Assembly (NCBI GenBank): GCA_014380115.1
Contig: JACMKK010000061.1
Location: 1-34,885 of the forward strand
From: Luteimonas sp.
GTDB lineage: Bacteria; Pseudomonadota; Gammaproteobacteria; Xanthomonadales; Xanthomonadaceae
Direction of reading: 5' to 3'
Length of the DNA stretch: 34,885 nucleotides
This document shows positions 8,716 through 16,712 of the stretch, one piece after another. The translations under genes and the position numbers were made by a program. The notes under the pieces were generated by a model. That model did no database searches. It worked only from the letters and a program-made list of their open reading frames with translations, and was not told where the DNA came from. Position 1 is the stretch's first letter; the number at the start of each line of letters is the position of its first letter.

Positions 8716-9282
8716 TTAGTCTGCTCGTCCCGCGAACTCGCCGGTCACGGTATTCACCCACACGCGCTCGCCGGTGGTGATGTATTCCGGCACCTGGATC
8801 TCGATGCCGGTGTTGAGCCTGGCCGGCTTCGGACGCTTGGTCGCGGTACCGCCCTTGAGTTCCGGCGGCGTCTCGATCACTTCCAGGATCACGCTTTGCG
8901 GCAGTTGCAGCGCGACGGGCAGGTCGTCGATGACCTGCACGTAGCAGCCGCTCAAGCCGTCGCAGACGTAGCCGCCTGCATCGCCGACGACATCGGCATC
9001 GAGCGTGTACGGCGTGTAGTCCTCGTCGTCCATGAACACGAAGGCGTCGCCGTCCTTGTACGAAAACGTCGCCTGGCGGCGGCTGAGTTCCACTTCCTTG
9101 AGGTCGTCGTCGCCGCCGAGGCTGAGGTCGAACTTGTTTCCGCCGGGCACGCTGTACATCGTGAAGCGGAACTTGACGTTGCCGCCGCGGCCCTGCGGCG
9201 AGCTGCGCTCGATGTCGCGCACCTGGTACACCGTGCCGTTGTGTTCGACGACGTTGCCTTTCTTGATGTCGTAGGCTTTCAT
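8716..9282 (-). CDS. efpL: Elongation factor P-like protein EfpL (YeiP)
   Basis: 188 residues, the usual length. KOW-like N-terminal domain, central OB domain and C-terminal OB domain are all present. The loop [14 protein letters not shown] puts an arginine (Arg32) at the tip where canonical EF-P carries a modified Lys or Arg. The strings [59 protein letters not shown] correspond closely to YeiP. EfpL binds the ribosome and helps peptide-bond formation at polyproline and other difficult motifs. A separate canonical efp would be expected elsewhere. The only upstream Shine-Dalgarno-like sequence is a weak GGAA. Confidence 0.92.
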   Translation of the reverse strand: MKAYDIKKGNVVEHNGTVYQVRDIERSSPQGRGGNVKFRFTMYSVPGGNKFDLSLGGDDDLKEVELSRRQATFSYKDGDAFVFMDDEDYTPYTLDADVVGDAGGYVCDGLSGCYVQVIDDLPVALQLPQSVILEVIETPPELKGGTATKRPKPARLNTGIEIQVPEYITTGERVWVNTVTGEFAGRAD

Positions 9283-9300
9283 TCAAATGATTCCGAGAGT

Positions 9301-9374
9301 GTCATCGCGAGCGCAGCGAGGAATCTGGCTCGGTAGGATGGTGAAAACAGGTCCCGCGCTACGCTCGGGACGAC
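9301..9374. repeat. Imperfect inverted repeat upstream of efpL
   Basis: GTCATCGCGAGCGCAGCG (9301-9318) and CGCTACGCTCGGGACGAC (9357-9374) are inverted copies matching at 15 of 18 positions. They resemble the dispersed GTCATCGCGAGCG...GAGG intergenic repeats. They lie between the dehydrogenase stop and the efpL start and could form a hairpin in the 3' untranslated region of the dehydrogenase mRNA. Confidence 0.5.
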
Positions 9375-9391
9375 AAGTGGCTGGCCGGCCT

Positions 9392-10162
9392 TTACTTGGG
9401 TGCCAACCGCGTCGCGCCATCCAGGCGGATGGTTTCGCCGTTGAGATAGCGGTTCTGCAGGATGTAGGCGACGAGGTCGGCAAATTCTTCCGGCTTGCCA
9501 AGGCGCGACGGAAACGGAATCGACGCAGCCAGCGACTGCTGCACGTCGTCGGGCATGCCATCGACCATCGGCGTCCAGAAGATGCCCGGCGCGACGGTCA
9601 TCACGCGGATGCCGAAACGCGACAGCTCGCGTGCCATCGGCAGGGTCATGGCGACCACGCCGCCTTTCGATGCCGAATACGCCGCCTGTCCGATCTGGCC
9701 TTCGTACGCCGCGACGCTGGCGGTGTTGACGATCACGCCACGTTCGCCGTCGTCATCGGCTGCGTTGTGCTGCATCAGCGCGGCGGCAGCCTTGGCGACG
9801 TTGAAACTGCCGACCAAGTTGACCATGACCGTGGTCTGGAACTGCGACAGCTTCATCGCGCCATCCCGGCCGAGTACGCGACCGGCGCCGAGGATGCCGG
9901 CGCAATTGACCGTGGCGTTGAGAGCGCCCAGAAAGGCCTTGGCGGCATCGACATTGGCGACCACGCCGGCTTCGTCGCTGACGTCGGTCCTGAAGTAGCG
10001 CGCGTTCGCCTCGCCGAGTTCGGCCACCGCCGCAGCGCCTTTTTCGTCATTGACGTCGAACAATGCGACCTTGCCGCCGTGGGCGACGAGATGCCGGGCG
10101 ACGGCCAGGCCGAGACCTGAGACGCCGCCGGTGACGATGGCGCGGACCGAATCGAGTTGCAT
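9392..10162 (-). CDS. HSD10-like short-chain dehydrogenase (3-hydroxyacyl-CoA dehydrogenase type 2)
   Basis: 256 residues from ATG 10162; the track ORF adds 48 codons that read through an A-run and look non-coding. The NAD-binding motif is TGGVSGLGLAVARHL and the catalytic Ser-Tyr-Lys set is in NTASVAAYEGQIGQAAYSASKGG. The long C-terminal string PFPSRLGKPEEFADLVAYILQNRYLNGETIRLDGATRL is very like animal HSD17B10. Members oxidise 3-hydroxyacyl-CoAs, including 2-methyl-3-hydroxybutyryl-CoA of isoleucine breakdown, and this role fits the nearby leucine genes. The exact substrate is inferred. It is transcribed alone, downstream of the terminator at 10236. Confidence 0.9.
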   Translation of the reverse strand: MQLDSVRAIVTGGVSGLGLAVARHLVAHGGKVALFDVNDEKGAAAVAELGEANARYFRTDVSDEAGVVANVDAAKAFLGALNATVNCAGILGAGRVLGRDGAMKLSQFQTTVMVNLVGSFNVAKAAAALMQHNAADDDGERGVIVNTASVAAYEGQIGQAAYSASKGGVVAMTLPMARELSRFGIRVMTVAPGIFWTPMVDGMPDDVQQSLAASIPFPSRLGKPEEFADLVAYILQNRYLNGETIRLDGATRLAPK

Positions 10163-10188
10163 GGGAGACCTGCGGCGGAAAAAAAAGG

Positions 10189-10194
10189 ATTTTA
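10189..10194 (-). promoter_or_regulatory. Possible -10 element for the HSD10-like gene
   Basis: On the minus strand TAAAAT lies 26 bases before the ATG, within GGTAAAATCC. It matches the sigma-70 -10 consensus at 5 of 6 positions, but no good -35 is present at 16-18 bases. Its position just after the upstream operon's terminator supports a separate promoter here. Confidence 0.3.
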
Positions 10195-10235
10195 CCGTAG
10201 GCCAGGTCTCTACCCACCGCTTCTGCCGCTGCTGG

Positions 10236-10267
10236 AAAAAAAACGAGAGCCGCGGGCCGGGGCCCGC
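10236..10267 (-). terminator. Intrinsic terminator of the liuC-to-GNAT operon
   Basis: On the minus strand, immediately after the GNAT stop, GCGGGC-CCCG-GCCCGC forms a strong short hairpin. It is followed 8 bases later by a run of eight T. The gap between stem and T-run is longer than ideal, so efficiency is uncertain. Confidence 0.6.
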
Positions 10268-10268
10268 C

Positions 10269-10766
10269 CTACAGCTCCAGCAGGTAGAACGTATTGCAGC
10301 CGCCATGGCCGGTCTGGCCGCGCGGTGCGCCGATGCGGTGGAAACCGCTGCGCTCGTAGAGCTTCATCGCCGAGTCCATGCCGCGCAGTGTTTCCAGGTA
10401 GCAGCGGCGATAGCCGAACGCGCGTGCCGAGGCCAGGCAGCGTTCCATCAGCGCGGAGCCTGCGCCAAGGCCACGCAGTCCCGGCAGGAAATACATCTTG
10501 CGCAATTCGCAGGTGTCGCCGTCGCCGCGTTCGAGCTGGGCGATCCCGCCGCCGCCGAGCACGACACCGTCGCTTTCGACGACGAAATACGCCGCGCGCG
10601 GGACGTCGTAGGCGCGGCTCATCCAGTCGACCTCCGGATCGTTGATCGCGAACCCTTCGCCGATCGCGCCGAACTCGGGCATCACGCTGCGAATGACGGC
10701 CGCGACCGCCGCGTCATCGCGCGCTTCGATCGGACGGATTTCGAAGGCCGCCGTGGTGTCAGACAT
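10269..10766 (-). CDS. GNAT family N-acetyltransferase
   Basis: 165 residues with the standard GNAT layout: IRPIEARDDAAVAAVIRSVM at the start, YFVVESDGVVLGGGGIAQLE in the middle. The acetyl-CoA pyrophosphate loop is LRKMYFLPGLRGLGAGSALMERCL (a Q/RxxGxG/A-type LRGLGAG), and YLETLRGMDSAMKLYERSGFHRIG closes the domain. The acceptor substrate is unknown. The start overlaps the end of the PAS/GGDEF/EAL gene by 8 bases, making it the last gene of that operon, and a terminator follows within a few bases of its stop. Confidence 0.88.
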   Translation of the reverse strand: MSDTTAAFEIRPIEARDDAAVAAVIRSVMPEFGAIGEGFAINDPEVDWMSRAYDVPRAAYFVVESDGVVLGGGGIAQLERGDGDTCELRKMYFLPGLRGLGAGSALMERCLASARAFGYRRCYLETLRGMDSAMKLYERSGFHRIGAPRGQTGHGGCNTFYLLEL

Positions 10767-13416
10767 GGATCAGCTCGCTGCTGCCGCTGGCGATGGATCC
10801 GCCCAGGCGGCGCGCGAACTCATCGGGCGGCAGGCCCGGCGCGAACAGGAAGCCCTGGCCGATCGGCACGCCCAGGCGCAGCAGGAACTGGCGCTGTGCC
10901 TCGGATTCGACGCCTTCGGCAACCAGGCTCAGCTTCAGGCTGCGCGCGATGCCCGCGACGGCTTCGCAGACGGCGACGTCGGAATTGTTTTCCGGCACGC
11001 CCTCGACGAACAACTGGCTCAGCTTGAGGCCATGGATGGGCAGGCGGCGCAGGTAGTTCAGCGCGCTGTAGCCCTCGCCGAAATCATCGATGGTGAGGAT
11101 CACGCCCAGGCTGCGCAGATCGGCGAAGGTCTTCAGCGTGTCGGGCGCGTCCTTGATCAGCACGCGTTCGGTGAACTCGAGTTCGAGCGCGGCACCGGGC
11201 AGGTGGAACTCGGAGAGCACGCTGCGCACGGTCTCGGCGAGGTCTTCGCCCAGGAACTGCCGATAGGACACGTTGACCGCGACGCGCACGATGCCGAAGC
11301 CGGCGTCGCGCCATTCCGCGACCTGGCGACACGCCTCGCGCAGCACCCAGCTGCCGATGCGCACGATGTCGCCGGTGTTCTCGGCGTGGCTGATGAAGTG
11401 ATCCGGCCGCATCTCGCCGAGCTGGTGGTTCTGCCAGCGGATCAGCGCTTCGCAGGAGACGATGCGGCCGTGGCGCAGGTCGACCTGCGGCTGGTAGACG
11501 AGGTGGAATTCGCCGTTGTCGGCGGCCTTGCGCAGGTGCGTCTCGACGCGCAGCCGATCCTGCTGCGACTGCGCCAGTTCCGGCGTGAACGCCTGCCAGC
11601 CGTTGCGGATGCGGCGCTTGCTGTCGTACATCGCAGCGTCGGCGTTCTGGATCAGCGCCTGCGGCTTGTCGCCGTGCTCCGGCGCGCGCGCGATGCCGAT
11701 ACTGGCGGTGATGCTGAACTCCTCCTTGTCGAAGCGGAAACTGTCGCCGAACGCATCGAGGATGCGGTCGGCGACATGCTCGGGACGCGCGGGATCGTCG
11801 CCGGTGCTGCAGACCACCAGGAATTCGTCGCCGCCGAAGCGCGCGATCAACCCTTCGCTGCCGACCGCGAAACTGATGCGCTTGGCGGCTGCCGTCAGCA
11901 ACTCGTCGCCGGCGCCATGGCCGAGCACGTCGTTGACGACCTTGAAGCGGTCGAGGTCGATGTACAGGACCGCCAGTTGCGACTGCGTCGGATCCTCGAG
12001 GCGCTCGTGCAGCTCGCCGAGGATCGCGTCGCGGTTCATCAACCCGGTCAGCGGATCGCTGCGTGCCTGCACACGAAGCGTCTCCTCGTCGTGCTTGCGC
12101 CGAGTGATGTCCTGCAGCGTGCCGGTGATGCTGGTGCTGGCGGAATCGCCGGCTTCGGATTCCCCGATCGCGCGCACCCAGAAGGAATGGCCATCGGCGC
12201 GGATGCCCTGCAGCTCGAGATCGAAAGTCCCACCACTCACGGAAGAAATGCGTTCCAGGGCCTGTTGCAGGCGCTTGCGATCGGGCTCGCGCAGGCAGGC
12301 GAACATGTCGTCCATCGTCTGCGGTGGTTGCGCCTGGCCGAGGATGCGCAATGCCTCGTCGGTGAGGTAGACGTGGTCACGCCCCAGTTCCCACTCCCAG
12401 CCGCCGATGTGGGCAAGCGCCTGCGCGCGATCGAACAGGGCACTGTCGCGCTTGAGTTCGGTGACGTCGCTGAACAGCGACAGCACCTGCTGCGGATGAT
12501 CGCTGCCGGGAGAGAACTGCGGCACGGACGTCACCGACAGCCAGGTCAGGTGCAGGTTGATCGGGTCGTACCACCCCAGCACGGTGCTTTCTACGGTCTT
12601 GCCAGTGCGTAGCGCGCGCATCGCGGGCCACTCCTCCTGCGGCAGCGCATGGCCGTGCTCGTCGACGATGAGGTAGCGCGAGGCACGCAGGTCGCGGTTG
12701 AGGTTGCCCCCTTCGCTGACGCCGAACATCCGTAGTGCGGCCGCGTTGCAATAAGTGAGGCGGCCTTCGACGTCTTGCACCACGATGCCCTTGTCGATCA
12801 CTTCCATGAGTTCGCGGTAGCGCAGCTCGGCCTCGTGGCGGCCGCTGAGATCGCGCGCCACCGCGACGACGCAGGGACGGCCATTGTGCTGGAACATCGC
12901 CGAATGCACCTCGACCGGGAAGCGAGTGCCATCGGCGCGCATGTTGGTCACTTCGATGACGTAGGTCTCGCCGCGGTTGAGCGTGTCCCACACCGGTTTC
13001 ATGTGGTTTTTTGGCAGGTCCGGATTCAGGACCTCGATCGGTTTGCCGACGATTTCATCGCGTCGCCGGCGGTAGGCCGACATGCCGGCCTTGTTGAGGT
13101 CCAGGACGATGCCTTCCTCGCTGAGGATGCTGACCGGATCCGGGACCGCATCGAACAGGGCGTGATATCTCAACTGCGCGGTCTCGGCGTCGGCGCTGCT
13201 GGCACGCAGCGCGGCGTGCGCCTCGGCCAGCAGCTTGCGCGTGTCGGCGCGCAGCGACTTGTCGTGGCTTGCGGCCTCCAATGCGGCGACCACGTCCGAC
13301 GTGTCGGCCACGCTATCGGCCATGTCCGCCATGATGTCCGTCGCGTCGGCAGCGGTATCCGTTTCGACGTTCGCCGGCGACATCGCGGTCGTGTCCTTGG
13401 GAGGTCTGGTGTTCAT
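10759..13416 (-). CDS. PAS-PAS-PAS-GGDEF-EAL c-di-GMP signalling protein
   Basis: 885 residues without a membrane segment, so cytoplasmic. After an acidic, Ala/Asp-rich N-terminus come three PAS domains (about 85-200, 205-325, 335-440). A GGDEF domain with intact RFGGDEFLVV (about 450-615) and an EAL domain with CEALIRW (about 625-875) follow. The position of the RxxD inhibitory site before GGDEF reads GSEG, so product inhibition there is unlikely. In EAL, the Glu, NVSYRQF Asn, LEFTE Glu, DDFG Asp pair, Lys and VAEGVE Glu are kept, but the usual KxD reads KLS and DFGTG reads DFGEG. It may make or degrade c-di-GMP in response to a small-molecule or redox signal. The start overlaps the HMG-CoA lyase stop (ATGA). 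Confidence 0.93.
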   Translation of the reverse strand: MNTRPPKDTTAMSPANVETDTAADATDIMADMADSVADTSDVVAALEAASHDKSLRADTRKLLAEAHAALRASSADAETAQLRYHALFDAVPDPVSILSEEGIVLDLNKAGMSAYRRRRDEIVGKPIEVLNPDLPKNHMKPVWDTLNRGETYVIEVTNMRADGTRFPVEVHSAMFQHNGRPCVVAVARDLSGRHEAELRYRELMEVIDKGIVVQDVEGRLTYCNAAALRMFGVSEGGNLNRDLRASRYLIVDEHGHALPQEEWPAMRALRTGKTVESTVLGWYDPINLHLTWLSVTSVPQFSPGSDHPQQVLSLFSDVTELKRDSALFDRAQALAHIGGWEWELGRDHVYLTDEALRILGQAQPPQTMDDMFACLREPDRKRLQQALERISSVSGGTFDLELQGIRADGHSFWVRAIGESEAGDSASTSITGTLQDITRRKHDEETLRVQARSDPLTGLMNRDAILGELHERLEDPTQSQLAVLYIDLDRFKVVNDVLGHGAGDELLTAAAKRISFAVGSEGLIARFGGDEFLVVCSTGDDPARPEHVADRILDAFGDSFRFDKEEFSITASIGIARAPEHGDKPQALIQNADAAMYDSKRRIRNGWQAFTPELAQSQQDRLRVETHLRKAADNGEFHLVYQPQVDLRHGRIVSCEALIRWQNHQLGEMRPDHFISHAENTGDIVRIGSWVLREACRQVAEWRDAGFGIVRVAVNVSYRQFLGEDLAETVRSVLSEFHLPGAALELEFTERVLIKDAPDTLKTFADLRSLGVILTIDDFGEGYSALNYLRRLPIHGLKLSQLFVEGVPENNSDVAVCEAVAGIARSLKLSLVAEGVESEAQRQFLLRLGVPIGQGFLFAPGLPPDEFARRLGGSIASGSSELIHV

Positions 13417-14312
13417 GTCGCGCTACGCGCCTTGGTGACCTTGCTGCCGGTATCGTGGCCGAGCAGGGCGGCAAGCCAGCGTCCGGTGTCGCTCAGTGCA
13501 GCGAGGTCGATCCCGGTCTCGATGCCCATGCCCTGCAGCATGTAGACGACATCCTCGCTGGCGACGTTGCCGCTCGCGCCTTTCGCATAAGGACAGCCGC
13601 CCGTGCCGGAAACGGCGGCATCGACCACGGCCACGCCTTCCTCCAGGCAGGCGAGGATGTTGGCGAGTGCCTGTCCATAGGTGTCGTGGAAGTGCACGGC
13701 CAGCGCCGGCATCGGTACTTCCGCGGCCACGGCGCGCAGCATCGCGGCGGCTTTCGCGGGCGTGCCGACGCCGATGGTGTCGCCGAGCGAAATCTCGTAG
13801 CAGCCGAGCGCATGCAGGCGGCTCGCCACGCGCACGACGTCGGCCACCGGAACGTCGCCCTGGTAGGGACAACCGAGCACGGTCGACACGTAGCCGCGCA
13901 CGCGCACACCGTCGGCAAGCGCGCGCTCGAGCACGGGGCGGAAGCGTTCGATCGATTCGTCGATCGAGGCATTGATGTTCTTCTGGTTGAAGGCTTCGGA
14001 CGCGGCGGTGAACACCGCGACTTCCTCCGCACCAACGGCGCGGGCGCGGTCGTAGCCTTGTTCGTTCGGCACCAGGACCGGATAGCGCACGCCGGGCTTG
14101 CGCCCGATGGCGGCGTAGACGTCGGCCGCATCGGCCAGTTGCGGCACCCATTTCGGGCTGACGAAGCTCGTCGCTTCGATGCTGCGCAATCCGGTCGCCG
14201 AAAGACGGTCGATCAGCTCGATCTTCGCCGCCGTCGGTACGATGGTCTTCTCGTTCTGCAGGCCATCGCGGGGGCCGACTTCGACTAGACGCACCTGCGC
14301 AGGCAAGGCCAT
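13413..14312 (-). CDS. liuE: Hydroxymethylglutaryl-CoA lyase
   Basis: 299 residues, the usual length. It cleaves HMG-CoA to acetyl-CoA and acetoacetate, the last step of the leucine/isovalerate (Liu) pathway. The TIM-barrel family shows VEVGPRDGLQNE at the N-terminus, the metal-binding HFHDTYGQALANI, and the HMG-CoA lyase signature with catalytic Cys, VSGTGGCPYAKGASGNVASEDVVYML. The gene begins one base after the liuD stop. Its own stop overlaps the start of the GGDEF-EAL gene (ATGA). An equivalent name is mvaB. Confidence 0.95.
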   Translation of the reverse strand: MALPAQVRLVEVGPRDGLQNEKTIVPTAAKIELIDRLSATGLRSIEATSFVSPKWVPQLADAADVYAAIGRKPGVRYPVLVPNEQGYDRARAVGAEEVAVFTAASEAFNQKNINASIDESIERFRPVLERALADGVRVRGYVSTVLGCPYQGDVPVADVVRVASRLHALGCYEISLGDTIGVGTPAKAAAMLRAVAAEVPMPALAVHFHDTYGQALANILACLEEGVAVVDAAVSGTGGCPYAKGASGNVASEDVVYMLQGMGIETGIDLAALSDTGRWLAALLGHDTGSKVTKARSAT

Positions 14313-14313
14313 G

Positions 14314-16314
14314 TCAGTGCTCCAGCGCGGCGAGCACCGCGAGCACTGCGTCGGCTTCGACGAAATCGCCTGCCGCCGCGCGCACTTCGGCGATCACGCC
14401 ATCGCGCGGCGCTTTGAGGGCAAGTTCCATCTTCATCGCTTCGACCACCAGCAACTCCTGCCCCTGGACCACCGCGTCGCCGGGTTTGATCTTCACCATC
14501 ACCACGCGTCCCGGCATCGGAGCCAGCACGCGGCCATCGCCCTGTGTTTCGTCCCCTGGGTCGCGACGGAACGCCGATACCGGTTCCAGTCGCAGCCGTC
14601 GATCCCCGTCGTGGACGTCGATCCGCTGCGGATGGATCGCCACCCGGACACGTCGTCCTCTCCCGTTAAAACGCGCGGAGAGCACGTCATCGGCCATGCG
14701 CGCGCCGGCGACTTCGATCACGCGCCCTGCGTGGGCGATGCGGTAGTCGCCGCCGCTGCCGTGCGCGACCAGTTCCTCGCGTTCACCGCGATGCAGGAAC
14801 GCGAGCAGGCGCTTGCCTGCGTGCCCGAGGCGCCAGCCATCGGCGATCGCCCATGGCGAGAACGGATCGGACGATGCCGCGGCGGCATCACGCGCCTGGC
14901 TTTCCTGCGCGATCAGTTGCGCGACCGCGGCAGAGGCCAATGCATCCTCTCCCGCTGTCGCTTCGGGCAGGAATTCGCCGAGGTGGCGATCCAGGTAGCC
15001 GGTGTCGATGCTGCCGTCGACGACGGAGGGATGCCGCACCAGCCGTTCGAGGAAGCCGATGTTCGACTTCGGCCCCTCGATGTCGCACTCGGCCAGCGCC
15101 TCGCGCATCCGCGCCAGCGCACGCGGGCGGTCCTCGTCCCAGACGATCAGCTTGGCGATCATCGGGTCGTAGAAGATGCTCACGACATCGCCTTCGACGA
15201 CACCCGAATCGACGCGGACGTACTGCGACGGCGCCGGCAAGCGCAGATGAACCAGCTTGCCGGAGCCCGGCAGGAAGCCAGCCTCCGGATCCTCCGCGTA
15301 AAGCCGCACTTCGATGGCGTGGCCGGACTGCCGCACGGCGTCCTGCGCCAGCGGCAGCGGCTCGCCGGCGGCGATGCGCAGCTGCCATTCGACGAGGTCC
15401 AGCCCAGTGACGAACTCGGTGACCGGATGTTCCACCTGCAGGCGGGTGTTGATCTCCATGAAGAAGAAATGGCCATCGGGCGCGACGATGAATTCGACCG
15501 TGCCGGCATTGGCGTAGTCAATCGCATGGGCCGCCTGCACCGCTGCGGCGCCCATCGACGCGCGCAATTCCGGCGTCAGGAATGTCGACGGCGATTCCTC
15601 GAGGACTTTCTGGTAGCGGCGCTGCGCCGAACACTCGCGCTCGTTGAGGTGGATCGCGTTGCCTTGCGCATCGCCGAATACCTGGATTTCGATGTGGCGC
15701 GGCGACTGGATGTAGCGCTCAAGCAGCACCCTGTCGCGGCCGAACGCGCCTTGCGCCTCGCGCTGGCAGCTTTCCAGGTTGGGCAGGAATTCCTGCAGCG
15801 CATGCACGATGCGCATGCCCTTGCCGCCGCCGTGCGCGGCCTTGATCATCAGCGGGAAGCCGATGCGCGCGGCTTCGCGTGCCAACACCTGCGGCGACTG
15901 GTCGTCGCCGGTGTAACCCGGCACCACGGGCACGCCGGCGGCCTGCATGAGGTCCTTGGCGCCGGCCTTGCTGCCCATCTTGCGCATCGACGCGGCCTTG
16001 GGACCGATGAAGACGATCCCGGCTGCTTCCACGGCTTCGGCGAAATCCGCGTTCTCGCTGAGGAAGCCGTAACCGGGATGGATCGCCTGCGCGCCCGACG
16101 TCTTCGCAACCTCGATGATCGCGTCGCCGCGCAGGTAACTCTCCTGCGGTCGCGGGCCACCGATCGGGTACGCCTCATCGGCAAGGCGCACGTGCTGTGC
16201 ATCGGCGTCGGCTGCCGAGAACACGGCCACCGTGCGGATACCGAGGCGGCGGCAGGTGCGGATCACGCGGCAGGCGATTTCGCCGCGGTTGGCGATGAGG
16301 ATCTTGGTGAACAT
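14314..16314 (-). CDS. liuD: 3-methylcrotonyl-CoA carboxylase, biotin-containing alpha subunit
   Basis: 666 residues from ATG 16314, preceded by a strong AAGGAAGAG site; the track ORF adds 9 codons. It carries the biotin carboxylase domain (FTKILIANRGEIACRVIRT, ATP-grasp loop KAAHGGGKGMRIV, catalytic region FMEINTRLQVEHPVTE). A middle linker domain and a C-terminal biotinyl domain with VVEAMKMELAL (biotinylated Lys) follow. With LiuB it carboxylates 3-methylcrotonyl-CoA to 3-methylglutaconyl-CoA. Sequence alone does not fully separate it from other biotin acyl-CoA carboxylases, but neighbouring liuC and liuE make the assignment firm. Its beta subunit is encoded separately at 21584. Confidence 0.94.
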   Translation of the reverse strand: MFTKILIANRGEIACRVIRTCRRLGIRTVAVFSAADADAQHVRLADEAYPIGGPRPQESYLRGDAIIEVAKTSGAQAIHPGYGFLSENADFAEAVEAAGIVFIGPKAASMRKMGSKAGAKDLMQAAGVPVVPGYTGDDQSPQVLAREAARIGFPLMIKAAHGGGKGMRIVHALQEFLPNLESCQREAQGAFGRDRVLLERYIQSPRHIEIQVFGDAQGNAIHLNERECSAQRRYQKVLEESPSTFLTPELRASMGAAAVQAAHAIDYANAGTVEFIVAPDGHFFFMEINTRLQVEHPVTEFVTGLDLVEWQLRIAAGEPLPLAQDAVRQSGHAIEVRLYAEDPEAGFLPGSGKLVHLRLPAPSQYVRVDSGVVEGDVVSIFYDPMIAKLIVWDEDRPRALARMREALAECDIEGPKSNIGFLERLVRHPSVVDGSIDTGYLDRHLGEFLPEATAGEDALASAAVAQLIAQESQARDAAAASSDPFSPWAIADGWRLGHAGKRLLAFLHRGEREELVAHGSGGDYRIAHAGRVIEVAGARMADDVLSARFNGRGRRVRVAIHPQRIDVHDGDRRLRLEPVSAFRRDPGDETQGDGRVLAPMPGRVVMVKIKPGDAVVQGQELLVVEAMKMELALKAPRDGVIAEVRAAAGDFVEADAVLAVLAALEH

Positions 16315-16322
16315 CTCTTCCT

Positions 16323-16709
16323 TCAAACCGGCGTGTGGCAAACCGCCTCGATGTTGTGGCCATCCGGATCCAGCACGAACGCGCCGTAATAATTCTGATG
16401 GTAATGCGGGCGCAGACCGGGTGGACCGTTGTCCGCTGCACCCGCCGCGAGCGCGGTGTCGTAGAACCTGCGCACCGCATCACGGTCGGCCGCGAGCAGG
16501 GCGACGTGAGTATGCCCCGCTGGCGCGTTGCTGCCGATCCAGAAATCGGGCTTGCCGTCCTTGCCGAAGCCGGCCGCACTGGAACCGTCGCCGGTCTGCT
16601 CCGGCGTGACTTCCATGATGAGGCCATAGCCCAGCGCTGCAAGTACCGTCGTGTAGAACGCTTTTGCGCGTGGGTAGTCCGAAACTGAAATGCCGATATG
16701 GTCGAGCAT
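16323..16709 (-). CDS. VOC (glyoxalase/bleomycin resistance) family protein
   Basis: 128 residues; a two-module vicinal-oxygen-chelate fold. MLDHIGISVSDYPRAKAFYTTVLAALGY is the first beta-alpha module with a potential metal His near the N-terminus. HTHVALLAADRDAVRRFYDTALAAG opens the second module, and YGAFVLDPDGHNIEAVCH ends the fold. VOC proteins include glyoxalase I-like lyases, dioxygenases, epimerases and thiol transferases, so the reaction is unknown. It is embedded between liuC (3 bases upstream) and liuD (8 bases downstream), which suggests a role linked to acyl-CoA or aldehyde by-products. Confidence 0.88.
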   Translation of the reverse strand: MLDHIGISVSDYPRAKAFYTTVLAALGYGLIMEVTPEQTGDGSSAAGFGKDGKPDFWIGSNAPAGHTHVALLAADRDAVRRFYDTALAAGAADNGPPGLRPHYHQNYYGAFVLDPDGHNIEAVCHTPV

Positions 16710-16712
16710 CGC

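Noticed and set aside
10642-12612. Plus-strand ORF of 656 residues
   Set aside because: Antisense shadow of the PAS-GGDEF-EAL gene; the composition is typical of reverse-strand reading in GC-rich DNA.
14179-16389. Long plus-strand ORF of 736 residues opposite liuD
   Set aside because: It is the antisense shadow of a confidently identified biotin carboxylase gene; its translation is Arg/His/Ala-rich with no domain.
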